From Cyrtodaria siliqua (Eukaryota > Mollusca > Bivalvia > Adapedonta > Hiatellidae), in the NCBI GenBank assembly GCA_037043455.1, contig JAWPHD010001148.1, forward strand, positions 22,501 to 86,500: a stretch of DNA of 64,000 bases, written 5' to 3'. Shown in pieces: positions 20,939 through 34,318 of the stretch. Positions within the stretch are counted from its first letter, which is position 1; every line of letters starts with the position of its first letter. Below the pieces are notes generated by a model. That model was not told the origin of the DNA and did not search any database. It worked only from the letters and a program-made list of their open reading frames with translations. A program made the translations under genes and the position numbers.

Positions 20939-22652
20939 TCGCTTCCGTGGCCAGGATAGTAAAGACGCTATGTCTAACATCGCTTCCGTGGCCAGGATAG
21001 TAAAGACGCTATGTCTAACACCGCTTCCGTGGCCAGGATAGTAAAGACGCTATGTCTAACATCGCTTCCGTGGCCAGGATAGTAAAGACGCTATGTCTAA
21101 CATCGCTTCCGTGGCCAGGATAGTAAAGACGCTATGACTAACATCGCTTCCGTGGCCAGAATAGTAAAGACGCTATGTCTAACATCGCTTCCGTGGCCAG
21201 GATAGTAAAGACGCTATGTCTAACATCGCTTCCGTGGCCAGGATAGTGAAGACGCTATGTCTAACATCGCTACCGTGGCCAGGATAGTGAAGACGCTATG
21301 TCTAACATCGCTTCCGTGGCCAAGATAGTAAAGACGCTATGTCTAACATCGCTTCCGTGGCCAGGATAGTAAAGACGCTATGTCTAAAATCGCTTCCGTG
21401 GCCAAGATAGTAAAGACGCTATGTCTAACATCGCTTCCGTGGCCAGGATAGTAAAGACGCTATGTCTAACATCGCTTCCGTGGCCAGGATAGTAAAGACG
21501 CTATGTCTAACATCGCTTCCGTGGCCAAGATAGTAAAGACGCTATGTCTAACATCGCTTCCGTGGCCAGGATAGTAAAGACGCTATGTCTAACATCGCTT
21601 CCGTGGCCAGGATAGTAAAGACGCTATGTCTAACATCGCTTCCGTGGCCAGGATAGTAAAGACGCTATGTCTAACATCGCTTCCGTGGCCAGGATAGTAA
21701 AGACGCTATGTCTAACATCGCTTACGTGGCCAGGATAGTAAAGACGTTATGTCTAACATCGCTTCCGTGGCCAGGATAGTAAAGACGCTATGTCTAACAT
21801 CGCTTCCGTGGCCAGGATAGTAAAGACGCTATGTCTAACATCGCTTCCGTGGCCAAGATAGTAAAGACGCTATGTCTAACATCGCTTCCGTGGCCAGGAT
21901 AGTAAAGACGCTATGTCTAACATCGCTTCCGTGGCCAAGATAGTAAAGACGTTATGTCTAACATCGCTTCCGTGGCCAGGATAGTAAAGACGCTATGTCT
22001 AACATCGCTTCCGTGGCCAGGATAGTAAAGACGCTATGTCTAACATCGCTTCCGTGGCCAGGATAGTAAAGACGCTATGTCTAACATCGCTTCCGTGCCA
22101 GGATAGTAAAGACGCTATGTCTAACATCGCTTCCGTGGCCAGGATAGTAAAGACGCTATGTCTAACATCACTTCCGTGGCCAGGATAGTAAAGACGCTAT
22201 GTCTAACATCGCTTCCGTGGCCAGGATAGTAAAGACGCTATGTCTAACATCGCTACCGTGGCCAGGATAGTAAAGACGCTATGTCTAACATCGCTTCCGT
22301 GGCCAGGATAGTAAAGACGCTATGTCTAACATCACTACCGTGGCCAGGATAGTAAAGACGCTATGTCTAACATCGCTTCCGTGGCCAGGATAGTAAAGAC
22401 GCTATGTCTAACATCACTTCCGTGGCCAGGATAGTAAAGACGCTATGTCTAACATCGCTTCCGTGGCCAGGATAGTAAAGACGCTATGTCTAACATCGCT
22501 ACCGTGGCCAGGATAGTGAAGACGCTATGTCTAACATCGCTTCCGTGGCCAGGATAGTAAAGACGCTATGTCTAACATCACTACCGTGGCCAGGATAGTA
22601 AAGGCGTTATGTCTAACATCGCTTCCGTGGCCAGGATAGTAAAGACGCTATG
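20939..22652. repeat. 41-bp satellite, about 42 copies
   Basis: The unit begins GCTTCCGTGGCCAGGATAGT and continues AAAGACGCTATGTCTAACATC. Copies are 95% or more alike by eye, with recurrent variants (CTACCG for CTTCCG, GTGAAG for GTAAAG, CAAGA for CAGGA) and one single-base deletion near 22,098. The final copy runs without a break into the SINE body at 22,653. There are no unique spacers, so it is not a CRISPR array. Confidence 0.97.
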
Positions 22653-22855
22653 TCGAAAGTTGTCTCGCCTCTCACCTTTGCGGGTTCAAATCGCACTGGG
22701 AGTTCGACTTGTCAAGAGTCGATTCTTACGGATGGCGGGAGGTATAAAGTACTGGATCTACCCAGGAAAAGTGGGCTGGTATGCCTCTATCAAAAACTAT
22801 CGACCGTCATATATGTTAACAGTGAAGTAAAACACCAGTCAAACAAACAAACTCT
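22612..22855 (+). mobile_element. tRNA-derived SINE whose head is the last satellite unit
   Basis: The A-box-like TGGCCAGGATAGTAAAGACG (22,628-22,647) is followed at tRNA spacing by the B-box GCGGGTTCAAATCGC (about 22,680-22,694). A body with CTTACGGATGGCGGGAGG and TCTACCCAGG and a CAAACAAACAAAC tail follow. Related body phrases occur in the SINE at 51,160-51,406. The two short plus frames here are not genes. Confidence 0.7.
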
Positions 22856-23360
22856 TCGTCTTTTCTTTAGAACACATCGACAAAATCAAGATTATATGGC
22901 ACGAAGTGTTGCCTGGCTGGTCTGTTCTTACCAACTTTCCAATATGGCCACGAGTTAGAGCATGCTAAACATTCACTGTTATAAAGACTAAGGACACACC
23001 AACTTGTACCGTAACAATTATTGAGAGCCCATCAATCTGTATTGTAACCCCATGGTCTGCACGATAACTAGGATAAGGAGAACACGCAACTTCACTAGCT
23101 ATCATTTGATTTGAATGAATTGAATTGGGCTTTAAGGCGCATCAACACATGAAAGGTTATATGGCGCCTAACAGGAATGAACGTGCCAGGCTCATCCACC
23201 ATTTTTATCAAGATAAATATGGAGAATGGGCCTAGAACCTTCTTACCTGTAGAACAGCAGAGATGCTGCTATTTATGATAGAGCCACGTTTCCGCGTTTG
23301 CGTACGCGGTGTCATGATAAAGACATTGAATGAGCAAGAAAATGACAAAATGAATATGAA

Positions 23361-23361
<1 letters not shown>
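22856..23361. other. Intergenic, nothing recognised
   Basis: No coding similarity seen. A GGGCTTTAAGGCGC phrase near 23,130 may belong to another repeat. Confidence 0.35.
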
Positions 23362-23403
<42 letters not shown>

Positions 23404-23409
23404 GGGGGG
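23362..23409 (+). repeat. Poly-G tract (41 G, one A, 6 G)
   Basis: Homopolymer with G-quadruplex potential. Its exact length is likely to be unreliable in any assembly. The glycine and proline runs in frames across it are artefacts. Confidence 0.95.
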
Positions 23410-23512
23410 TGTGCGGGCGGAGGGTCCTACCTCTCTGCACGTGACAGTGTGTTTGTGAGATTGCATTTGTTGAAATCTTCCTCGGCAACCACACGGGGGT
23501 TTGAAGATCACC

Positions 23513-26500
23513 AAACTGCAATATGACCATGGTTTACAGCATTTAAATTGAAATATGGCCATGCAATAAACTGTTATATGACCATGGTTTACAGCATTTA
23601 AACTGAAATATGACCATGGTTTACAGCATTTAAACTGCAGTATGACCATGCAGTACAGCATTTAAACTGCAATATGACCATGCATTACAGCATTTAAACT
23701 GCAATATGACCATGCATTACAGCATTTAAACTGCAATACGGCCATTTATTTCAGCATTTAAACTGCAAGATGACCATGCATTAGAGCATTTAAACTGCAA
23801 TATGACCATGCATTAGAGCATTAAAACTGCAAAATGACCATGCATTTACAGCAATATGACCATGCATTACAGCATTTAAACTGCAATATGACCATGTATT
23901 ACAGCATTTAAACTGAAATATGACCATGGCTAACAGCAGTTAAACTGCAATATGACTATTGTTTTCAGCATTTAAACTGCAATATGTTCATGCTTTAGAG
24001 CATTTAAACTTAACTATGGTCATGCATTACAGCAGTTAAACTGCATTATGATAATGAAAATCAGCAGTTAAACTGCAATATGACCATGCATTAGAGCATT
24101 TAAACTGCAATATGACAATGCATTAGAGCATTTAAACTACAATAAGACCATGCATTAAAGCATTTAAACTTCAATATGACCATGGTTTACAGCAGTTAAA
24201 CTGCAATATGACCATGCATTACAGCATTTAAACTGCAATATGGCCATGTATTACAGCATTTAAACTGCAATATGACCATGCATTATAGCATTTAAACTTA
24301 ACTATGGTCATGCATTACAGCATTTAAACTGCAATATGACAATGCATTACAGCATTTAAACTGCAATATGACCACGCATTACAGCATTTAAACTGCAATA
24401 TGGCAATGTATTACAGCATGTAAACTGCAATAAGACCATGGTCACAGAATTTCAACTTAAATATGATCATGCATTACAGCATGTAAACTGCAATATGACC
24501 ATGCGTTACAGCATGTAAACTGAAATATGACCATGCATTACAGCATTTAAACTGCAATATGGCCATGTATTACAGCATTTAAACTGCAATATGACCATGC
24601 ATTACAGCATTTAAACTTAACTATGGTCATGCATTACAGCATTTAAACTGCAATATGACAATGCATTACAGCATTAAAACTGCAATATGACCACGCATTA
24701 CAGCATTTAAACTGCAATATGGCAATGTATTACAGCATGTAAACTGCAATATGACCATGGTTACATAATTTCAACTTAAATATGATCATGCATTACAGCA
24801 TGTAAACTGCAATATGACCATGCATTACAGCATTTAAACTGCAATATGACCATGCATTACAGCATTTAAACTGCAATATGATCATGTTTACAGCAGTTAA
24901 ACTGCAATATGGCCATGCATTACAGCAGTTAAACTGCAATATGACCATGCATTACAGTATTTAAACTTAACTATGGTAATGCATTACAGTATTTAAACTT
25001 AACTATGGTAATGCATTACAGTATTTAAACTGAAATATGGCCACGTATTACAGCATTTAAACTGCAATATGACCATGGTTTACAGCATTTAAATTGAAAT
25101 ATGCCACGCATTACAGCAGTTAAACTGCAATGAGACCATGGTTTACAGCATTTAAACTGCGATATGACCATGCATTACAGCAGTTAAACTGCAATATGAC
25201 CATGGTTTACAGCATTTAAACTGTAAAATGACCATGGTTTACAGCATTTAAACTGAAATATGACCATGCATTACAGAATTTAAACTTAACTATAGTCATG
25301 CATTACAGCAGTTTAAACTGCAATATGATCATGAAAATCAGCAGTTAAACTGCAATGTGACCATGCATTAGAGCATTTAAACTGCAATATGACCATTGTT
25401 TACAGTATTTAAACTGCAATATGACCATAGATTACAGCATTTATACCGAAATATGGCCATGTATTACAACATTTATACTGAAATATGGCCGTGAAAATCA
25501 GCAGTTAAACTGCAATATGACCATGAAAATCAGCAGTTAAACTGCAATATGACCATGCATTAGAGCATTTAAACTTAACTACGGTCATGCATTACAGCAG
25601 TTAAACTGCAATATGATCATGAAAATCAGCAGATAAACTGCAATATGACCATGCATTAGAGCATTTAAACTGCAATATGACATACATTAGAGCATTTAAA
25701 CTACAATAAGACCATGCATTACAGCAGTTTAACTGCAATATGACCATGGTTTACAGCAGTTAAACTGCAATATGACCATGCATTACAGCATTTAAACTTA
25801 ACTATGGTCATGCATTACAGCATTTAAACTGCAATATGACAATGCATTACAGCATTTAAACTGCAATATGACCACGCATTACAGCATTTAAACTGCAATA
25901 TGGCAATGTATTACAGCATGTAAACTGCAATATGACCATGGTTACAGAATTTCAACTTAAATATGATCATGCATTACAGCATTTAAACTGCAATATGACA
26001 ATGCATTACAGCATTAAAACTGCAATATGACCACGCATTACAGCATTTAAACTGCAATATGGCAATATATTACAGCATGTAAACTGCAATATGACCATGG
26101 TTACATAATTTCAACTTAAATATGATCATGCATTACAGCATGTAAACTGCAATATGACCATGCATTACAGCATTTAAACTGCAATATGACCATGCATTAC
26201 AGCATTTAAACTGCAATATGATCATGTTTACAGCAGTTAAACTGCAATATGGCCATGCATTACAGCAGTTAAACTGCAATATGACCATGCATTACAGCAT
26301 TTAAACTTAACTATGGTAATGCCTTACAGTATTTAAACTGAAATATGGCCATGTATTACAGCATTTAAACTGCAATATGACCATGGTTTACAGCATTTAA
26401 ATTGAAATATGGCCACGCATTACAGCAGTTAAACTGCAATGAGACCATGGTTTACAGCATTTAAACTGCGATATGACCATGCATTAGAGCAGTTAAACTG

Positions 26501-29500
26501 CAATATGACCATGGTTTACAGCATTTAAACTGTAAAATGACCATGGTTTACAGCATTTAAACTGAAATATGACCATGCATTACAGCATTTAAACTTAACT
26601 ATAGTCATGCATTACAGCAGTTAAACTGCAATATGATCATGAAAATCAGCAGTTAAACTGCAATGTGACCATGCATTAGAGCATTTAAACTGCAATATGA
26701 CCATTGTTTACAGTATTTAAACTGCAATATGACTATGTAAAACAGCAGTTTAGCTGCAATATGACCATGGCTAACAGCAGCTAAACTGCAATATGACCAT
26801 GGTTTAGAGCATTTAAACTGAAAGATGACCATAGATTACAGCATTTATACCGAAATATGGCCATGTATTACAGCATTTAAACTGAAATATGGCCGTGAAA
26901 ATCAGCAGTTAAACTGCAATATGACCATGAAAATCAGCAGTTAAACTGCAATATGACCATGCATTAGAGCATTTAAACTTAACTACGGTCATGCATTACA
27001 GCAGTTAAACTGCAATATGATCATGAAAATCAGCAGATAAACTGCAATATGACCATGCATTAGAGCATTTAAACTGCAATATGACATACATAAGAGCATT
27101 TAAACTACAATAAGACCATGCATTACAGCATTTAAACTGCAATATGACCATGGTTTACAGCAGTTAAACTGCAATATGACCATGCATTACAGCATTTAAA
27201 CTTAACTATGGTCATGAATTAGAGCATTTAAACTGCAATATGACCATGCTTTACAGCATTTAAACTGCAATATGACCATGGTTTACAGCATTTAAACTGA
27301 AATATGGACATGCATTACAGCATTTAAACTGCAATATGAAAATGCATTACAGCATTTAAACTGCAATATGGCAATGTATTACAGCATGTAAACTGCAATA
27401 TGACCATGGTTACAGAATTTAAACTTAAATATGATCATGCATTACAGCATGTAAACTGCAATATGACCATGCATTACAGCATTTAAATTGCAATATGACC
27501 ATGCATTACAGCATTTAAACTGCAATATGATCATGTTTACAGCAGTTAAACTGCAATATGACCATGCATTACAGCATTTAAACTTAACTATGGTCATGCA
27601 TTACAGTATTTAAACTAAAATATGGCCATGTATTACAGCATTTAAACTGCAATATGACCATGGTTTACAGCATTTAAATTGAAATATGGCCACGCATTAC
27701 AGCAGTTAAACTGCAATGAGACCATGGTTTACAGCATTTAAACTGCGATATGACCATGCATTACAGCAGTTAAACTGCAATATGACCATGGTTTACAGCA
27801 TTTAAACTGTAAAATGACCATGCTTTACAGCATTTAAACTGAAATGTGGCCATGTATTACAGCATTTAAACTGCAATATGGCCATGTATTACAGCATTTA
27901 AACTGCAATATGACCATGGTTTACAGCATTTAAATTGAAATATGGCCATGCATTACAGCAGTTAAACAGCAATATGACCATGGTTTACAGCATTTAAACT
28001 GCAATATGACCATGCATTACAGCAGTTAAACTTCAATATGACCATGGATTACAGCATTTAAACTGTAATATGACCATGGTTTACAGCATTTAAACTGTAA
28101 TATGACCATGCATTACAGCATTTAAACTTACCTATGGTCATGCATTACAGCAGTTAAACTGCAATATGATCATGAAAATCAGCAGTTAAACTGCAATGCG
28201 ACCATGCATTAGAGTATTTAAACTGCAATATGACCATTGTTTACAGCATTTAAACTGCAATATGACTATGTAATACAGCAGTTTAACTGCTATTTGACAA
28301 TGGCTTACAGCAGCTAAACTGCAATATGACCATAATTTAGAGCATTTAAACTGAAAGATGACCATGCATTACAGCATTTATACTGAAATATGGTCATGTA
28401 TTACAGCATTTAAACTGAAATATGGCCATATATTACAACATTTAAACTGCAATATGACCATGGTTTACAGCTTTAAAATGTAATATGGCCATGCATTACA
28501 GCATTTATACTGAAATATGTCCATGTATTACAGCATTTAAACTGAAATATGGCCATGCATTACAGCATTTAAACTGCAATATGACCATGGTTTACAGCAG
28601 TTAAACTGCAATATAACCATGGTTAACAGCATTTAAACTTTAATATGATCACGCATAACAGCATTTAAACTGCAATATGGCCATGTATTACAGCAGTTCA
28701 ACTGCAATATGACCATAGGTTACAGCATTTAAACTTCAATATGGCCATGCATTACAGCAGTTCAACTGCAATATGACCATGGTTTACAGCATTTAAACTT
28801 AACTATGGTCATGCATTACAGCAGTTAAACTGAAATATGGCAATGGTTTTACAGCAGTTATACTGCAATATGGCCATGCATTACAGCAGTTAAACTGCAA
28901 TATGACCATGGTTTACAGCATTTAAACTGCAATATGACCATGTTTTACAGCAGTTAAACTACAATATAACCATGCATTACAGCAGTTAAACTGCTATATG
29001 ACCATGGTTTACAGCAGTTAAACTGCAATATGACCATGGTTTACAGGAGTTAAACTGCAATATGACCATTGTTTACATTAGTTAAACTGCAATATGACCC
29101 TGCATTACAGCAGTTAAACTGCAATATGACCATGGTTTACAGCAGTTAAACTGCAATATGACCATGGATTACAGCATTTAAACTTAACTATGGTCATGCA
29201 TTACAGCAGTTAAACTGAAATATGGCAATGGTTTACAGCAGTTATACTGCAATATGGCCATGCATTACAGCAGTTAAACTGCAATATGACCATGGTTTAC
29301 AGCATTTAAACTGCAATATGGCCATGTTTTACAGCAGTTAAACTACAATATAACCATGCATTACAGCAGTTAAACTGCAATATGACCATGGTTTACAGCA
29401 GTTAAACTGCAATATGACCATGGTTTACAGGAGTTAAACTGCAATATGACAATTGTTTACATTAGTTAAACTGCAATATGACCCTGCATTACAGCAGTTA

Positions 29501-29794
29501 AACTGCAATATGACCATGGTTTACAGCAGTTAAACTGTAATATGAACATGGTTTACATCATTCAAAATTAACTATGGTGATGCATTACAGCAGTAAATCT
29601 GCAATATGACCATGGTTTACAGCATTTAAACTGCAATATGACCATGCATTACAGCATTTAAACTTAACTATGGTCATGCATTACAGCAGTTAAACTACAA
29701 TATAACCATGCATTACAGCAGTTAAACTACAATATAACCATGCATTACAGCATTATATTTAACTATGGTCATGCATTAGAGCATTTAAACTTAA
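23513..29794. repeat. About 32-bp satellite, 6.3-kb block with higher-order structure
   Basis: The consensus unit is GCATTTAAACTGCAATATGA then CCATGCATTACA. Variants (GGTTTACAG, AGCAGTTAAAC, CTTAACTATGGTC, GAAAATCAGCAG) recur in fixed order. Segments near 24,770-25,740 reappear near 26,105-27,130 at a shift of about 1.34 kb, so blocks of dozens of units were duplicated together. There are stops in all frames. Confidence 0.95.
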
Positions 29795-30480
29795 TTCTAA
29801 CACGACCTCTGCAATCTTTCATATACACAAAGAAGGGAGACAGCTGTATGTTATTCTACGATAAAATACAGCTGTTCCATTAATTCCCAGCGTATATTTC
29901 ATCCGTTGGAAGCGCCACGTTACATGACGTCACTTGGTAAGTATACGTCACGAAGACAAACCGAACAGTAATTTTAATGAAATGTTAATTACAACAAAAT
30001 TGCCATTCTCCCAAACCGTGCACACCCCCGAAATAAACCCATCATACGCACATGTACATATAACATTAATAAGCATCTTGAACAAGGTGAGAACGTTTGA
30101 CGTCATACAGCGCAAGCTATATGACGTAAGCAATTACTTAATTGTTTGTCACGTGAAAACTAGTGTATTGAAACGCAGAACTTTGCATACGTGGGCGCCC
30201 ATTGGAACAGCCTGTAAACATAGCAGCCTGATTACCTTGACCTCCGAGATAATATATAGTGCCCCAACAATAGCGTAAATAATGGGGTAATTGTTGTGTT
30301 AGAATAGAAATAATAAATACGGACCTGTATTTTATCGTTGAATAAAATACAGTTAGTCGTTCGGATGCGAGAAATTAAATCACTCGTGCTAACGCACTCG
30401 TGATTTAATTACTACGCATCCGAACTCCTAGCTGTATTTTATTCACCGATAAAACACAGGTACTTATTTATTATTTCTTA
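29795..30480. mobile_element. 0.7-kb insertion interrupting the 32-bp satellite, ending in a hairpin
   Basis: Unique sequence lies between two satellite blocks. The right third (30,306-30,479) is an inverted repeat with arms of about 75 bp (TAGAAATAATAAATACGGAC to TATTTATTATTTCT) and a centre with CACTCGTG twice. AAAATACAGCTGTTCC near 29,865 resembles the inner arm. I interpret it as a non-autonomous foldback element, but no clear target duplication was found. The 114-codon frame at 29,934 has no family similarity. Confidence 0.6.
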
Positions 30481-31165
30481 AATATGTTCATGCATTAGAG
30501 CAATTAAACTTAACTATGGTCATGCATTACAGCATGTAAACTTCAATATGACCATTTTTACAGCATTTAAACTGAAATATGACCATGGTTTACAGAATTT
30601 AAACTGCAATATGACCATGGTTTACAGCATTTAAACTTAAATATGGCCATGCATTACAGCAGTTAAACTGCAATATGACCATGCATTATAGCATTTAAAC
30701 TGAAATATGTTCATGCATTACAGCATGTAAACTGCAATATGACCATGCATTATAGCAGTTAAACTGCAATATGACCATGCATTACAGCATTTAAACTGCA
30801 ATATGACCATGGTTACAGCATTTAAACTGAAATATGACCATGGTTTACAGAATTTAAACTGTAATATGACCATGGTTTACAGCATTTAAACTTAAATATG
30901 ACCATGCATTACAGCATTTAAACTGCAATATGACCATGCATTACAGCATTTAAACTTAACTATGGTCATGCATTACAGCAGTTAAACTGCAATATGACCA
31001 TGCATTACAGAAGTTAACTGCAATATGACCCATTTAAATTGCAATATGATCCATTTAAACTGCAATATGATCCATTTTATACTACAATATTACCCATTTA
31101 AACTGCAATATGATCCATTTAAACTGCAATAAAATCCATTTAAACTGCAATAAGACCCATGTACA
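30481..31165. repeat. Continuation of the 32-bp satellite, decaying into 22-23-bp units
   Basis: Same consensus as the main block. From about 31,025 the CCATGCATTACAG part is missing and short CATTTAAACTGCAATATGAT units follow. Confidence 0.9.
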
Positions 31166-31219
31166 ATATCGTTACCGAGTGATAATGGAGAGTAACTCTT
31201 AAGTTGTTTGAACAGTGTT

Positions 31220-31388
31220 TTGTACTAGTTATTTCCCACTAACTTTATGTTATGCTTGAGTTGTATTAGTTATTTCCCACCAACTGTATGTTATGCTTGA
31301 GTTGTACTAGTTATTGCCCACTAACTGTATGTTATGCTTGAGAGTTGTACTAGGTGTTTCCCTTTAACTGTATGTTATGCTTGAGTTG
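31220..31388. repeat. About 41-bp tandem repeat, four copies
   Basis: Units start GTTGTACTAGTTATTTCCCA and end TGTTATGCTTGA. Unrelated to the 41-bp satellite at 20.9 kb. Confidence 0.9.
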
Positions 31389-31661
31389 ACTTTTACCTGG
31401 AATTTGGTCACATGACTTAATCGTGTTCACCATATTTCGTGTGTCCAGTTCTGCTGTTGTCCAAGGTCGGACATGTTGGTTTTGGAGAGTTTCTCTGTTT
31501 TAAACTTAGTTTCTTGCAAAGGACATAGAGTGTGTTTTTTTTTTAAATCTCATAGTTGCATTTGTTTTCTTTTTAATGTGCCTAGGAATTGATGTAACTT
31601 TTATGTTTACAGTTTTGACTATTTTGGTAAATCTAAGACAGTCTGTAATTACACGTAATTG

Positions 31662-32560
31662 TATGGGGCGCCGTTTTACTATTTATTCAGTATTTTTTGA
31701 TATCAAGCGTTCATTTCTTGATATAAAAAAATAGAATTATTGATATCAAGAATTATTTTTTGATATCAAGATTTTTTTTTGATATCAAGAAATGAATTTT
31801 TGATATCAATGTATTTCTTGATATCGAAAAATTAGATTTTTTGATATCAAGAATTATACTGATTTTTTGATATTAAGAATATTATTTGTTGATATCAAGA
31901 TATCAGAAAATCATTTTTTGATAACAAAAAATCCAATTCTTGATATCAAGAAATCAGTTGTTTTTTTGATATCAATAAATCGAATTTTGATATCAAAAAA
32001 TGTATTTCTTGATATCAAAAAATCAGTCTATTTCTTGATATCAAAAAATCAGTCTATTTCTTGATAGGAAAAAATCGAATTCTTGATATCAGGAAATGAA
32101 AAGAAATACCGTGATTGCAATGATGTCTCCCCATCGTGAACGTTCGGCCAATCCCGTCAAGCTGTGTTATGATCACGTGGTTTCAGTTTTCAAATTGCTT
32201 TCCGCACTAGTGCACAGCGAAATGGGGGAGCAATAATTAATTCCAATTCTATCGTTTTAATTTTAATTCTTGATAGCAAGAAATCGAATTATTGAAATCA
32301 AAAATTAGACTGATTTTTTTATATAAATAATTCTATTTTTTGATATCAAGAAATACATTTTGTGATATAAGAAGATCATTTCTTGATATCAAAAAATCGA
32401 ATATCAAGAAATGCATTTTTTGATAACAAGAAATCAGTTGATATCAAGAAATACATTTTGTGATATAAAAAAATCATTTCTTGATATCAAAAAATCGAAT
32501 TCAAGAAATGAATTCTTGATATCACAAAATACTGAATAAATAGTAAAACGGCGCCCCATA
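31662..32560. mobile_element. TIR element filled with GATATC palindromes
   Basis: Terminal inverted repeats of at least 35 bp start TATGGGGCGCCGTTTTACTA at the left and mirror this at 32,526-32,560. Inside, TTGATATCAAGAAAT-type units occur about 20 times in both senses around a unique centre at 32,110-32,250. A TAATT next to each end could be the target duplication. No transposase is present, so it is non-autonomous. The 65-codon frame at 31,867 is repeat-derived. Confidence 0.85.
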
Positions 32561-34318
32561 TAATTCTACTCAAGATGGCAGTAATATTAAATATATATTT
32601 AATATTATTATTTAATAGTCACTATCCTTTCAAATCTTTGCACAGTATATAACAATGTTATTAATTTACATGCCGAGTTGATTAACTACACAGTAGTGGA
32701 TGGTGAAGATTGTGGGTGAGAGATACACTTAATAAAGTTTAATATGGAAATATACTGTCCTGTATTTGCAAATGAACTCATCAAACAAAGGATCGTTATC
32801 TGGTTATCTGGTTTTGCAAATACACTAGTGTATAGTCAGTGTTAGATAAAGGTACATTACATTCAATTGACGTATACAAGTTGGGCATGTACTAAACATA
32901 TGAGTGGAGTTGTGGAGTGGAGAGGAGTCGAATCTAAAACGGTAACATTAACTCCAAAAATGGAGTGGTGGAGTGGAAATGTGGAAATGTGGAGTTTTGG
33001 AGTGGAGTGAAGTGGAGTGGAGTGTTACTGACTCCAAAATCAGTAAAACACAAAAATAAAACACGAATAGCTCAGCTGGTCATAATTAAGATACATCTCT
33101 ACATCTACAGACTTCTTCAAATTCATGAATGATATATTCTAAAACTGATTTTCATAAAGGCGATGTACATAACTTTTTAATTATAATTTGTTTGCGTCAG
33201 TGAAGTGTCAGCGTGTTTGAATCAAGCACAATCCGTTGAGGATTCTATAAAACGTATACTAGGTTCATTTTCAATTTATATAATGTTCATTAATTTTAAA
33301 GCTCAAGTTATCGGGACTCTTTTACTCATTATATGAAGCAAGCTGCTTAAAACAATAGTATGTCACGTCTCAAAGTAATAAAACAGAGTTCACAAAGTGT
33401 ATTATATGGTTTGTTTTTTGTACATGTACATTCCAGAACAGTTCTGATAACAAATATCACAGCAGTCAGACGCTGATTTAGGCAGACTGGTAAACGGTAG
33501 GAAGCCCCGCTGAAATGTCAAGTACAAGTACCCCTTCTCCAAACACTAAATATCTGTATTTTAGTGACTGGTGTTTATTGTCTTATAGTTTTGGAATACA
33601 ACAAGTGTCATACGACTGATGCTTCCTTTTTAGTGGCAGCGATGGCATCGATATTGAAGTCCAACTCAGTTTCTCATAAACAGCATAGATTAGATCAAAC
33701 GTAACATATGGCAGTATATACTGGTACAATATTACACATTTTTAATCTATGTTTTTACTAGTTATATGCCTTAAACTAAACCGTTTATCAAAAGCTACAT
33801 GTGTTAGGTCAACCAGTTTGAGTTGTAGTTAAGTCTGAGGTTTTTCAGTTCAATGTCATGTCATCTAACTGCATTTGACATGATTGTTATTTTTACCCAG
33901 AAAACTAGGTCACTGTTACCTACTTTCTCCCACACATATCTTACATTAACCTGTTTGTGTTAACATTTTTATTAAAGTTTGCGTTAACCTTTTTGTTTAA
34001 GTTTGGGTTAACCTGTTTTCTTCAGTTTGCGTTAACCTTTTAGTTTTAAGTTTCGTTTCCACTCAATAACTTTAGTTAGGAACGAGATATTGGCATGAAA
34101 GATTCTGGATAGGTAAATTATTAGAGGAGGAAGCTAGGGGTTGCATTTGGGTTCAATGACAATGTCACTGTTACTGAAAATAGGAACAGCGGTTTTACGT
34201 TCAATAACTGCAGTTAGAATAAGGATTCTGTCAGAACAGTTCTACCTGGCAACGAAAACCTGGCAACTTTCGTTGCCTTTGCTTTTGAACAGTCTGTCAG
34301 CTTTCAAAGGCCAAGAAA
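32561..34318. other. Intergenic with two low-complexity patches
   Basis: 32,900-33,035 is rich in GGAGTGGAGT. 33,940-34,060 has about four degenerate copies of GTTTGCGTTAACCTTTTTG. No gene was found. The frame at 34,141-34,389 is only partly explained by the pseudogene that follows. Confidence 0.5.

Noticed and set aside
20939..22652. CRISPR-like regular repeats (also 17,736-17,965 and 56,473-58,001)
   Set aside because: The units are directly adjacent with no unique spacers, and the genome is eukaryotic. They are satellites.
23263..23661. ORFs with glycine or proline runs
   Set aside because: They are created by the poly-G tract and satellite sequence, with no family similarity.
33063..33085. 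tRNA-like phrase TAGCTCAGCTGGT
   Set aside because: No B box or acceptor stem follows at the right distance.
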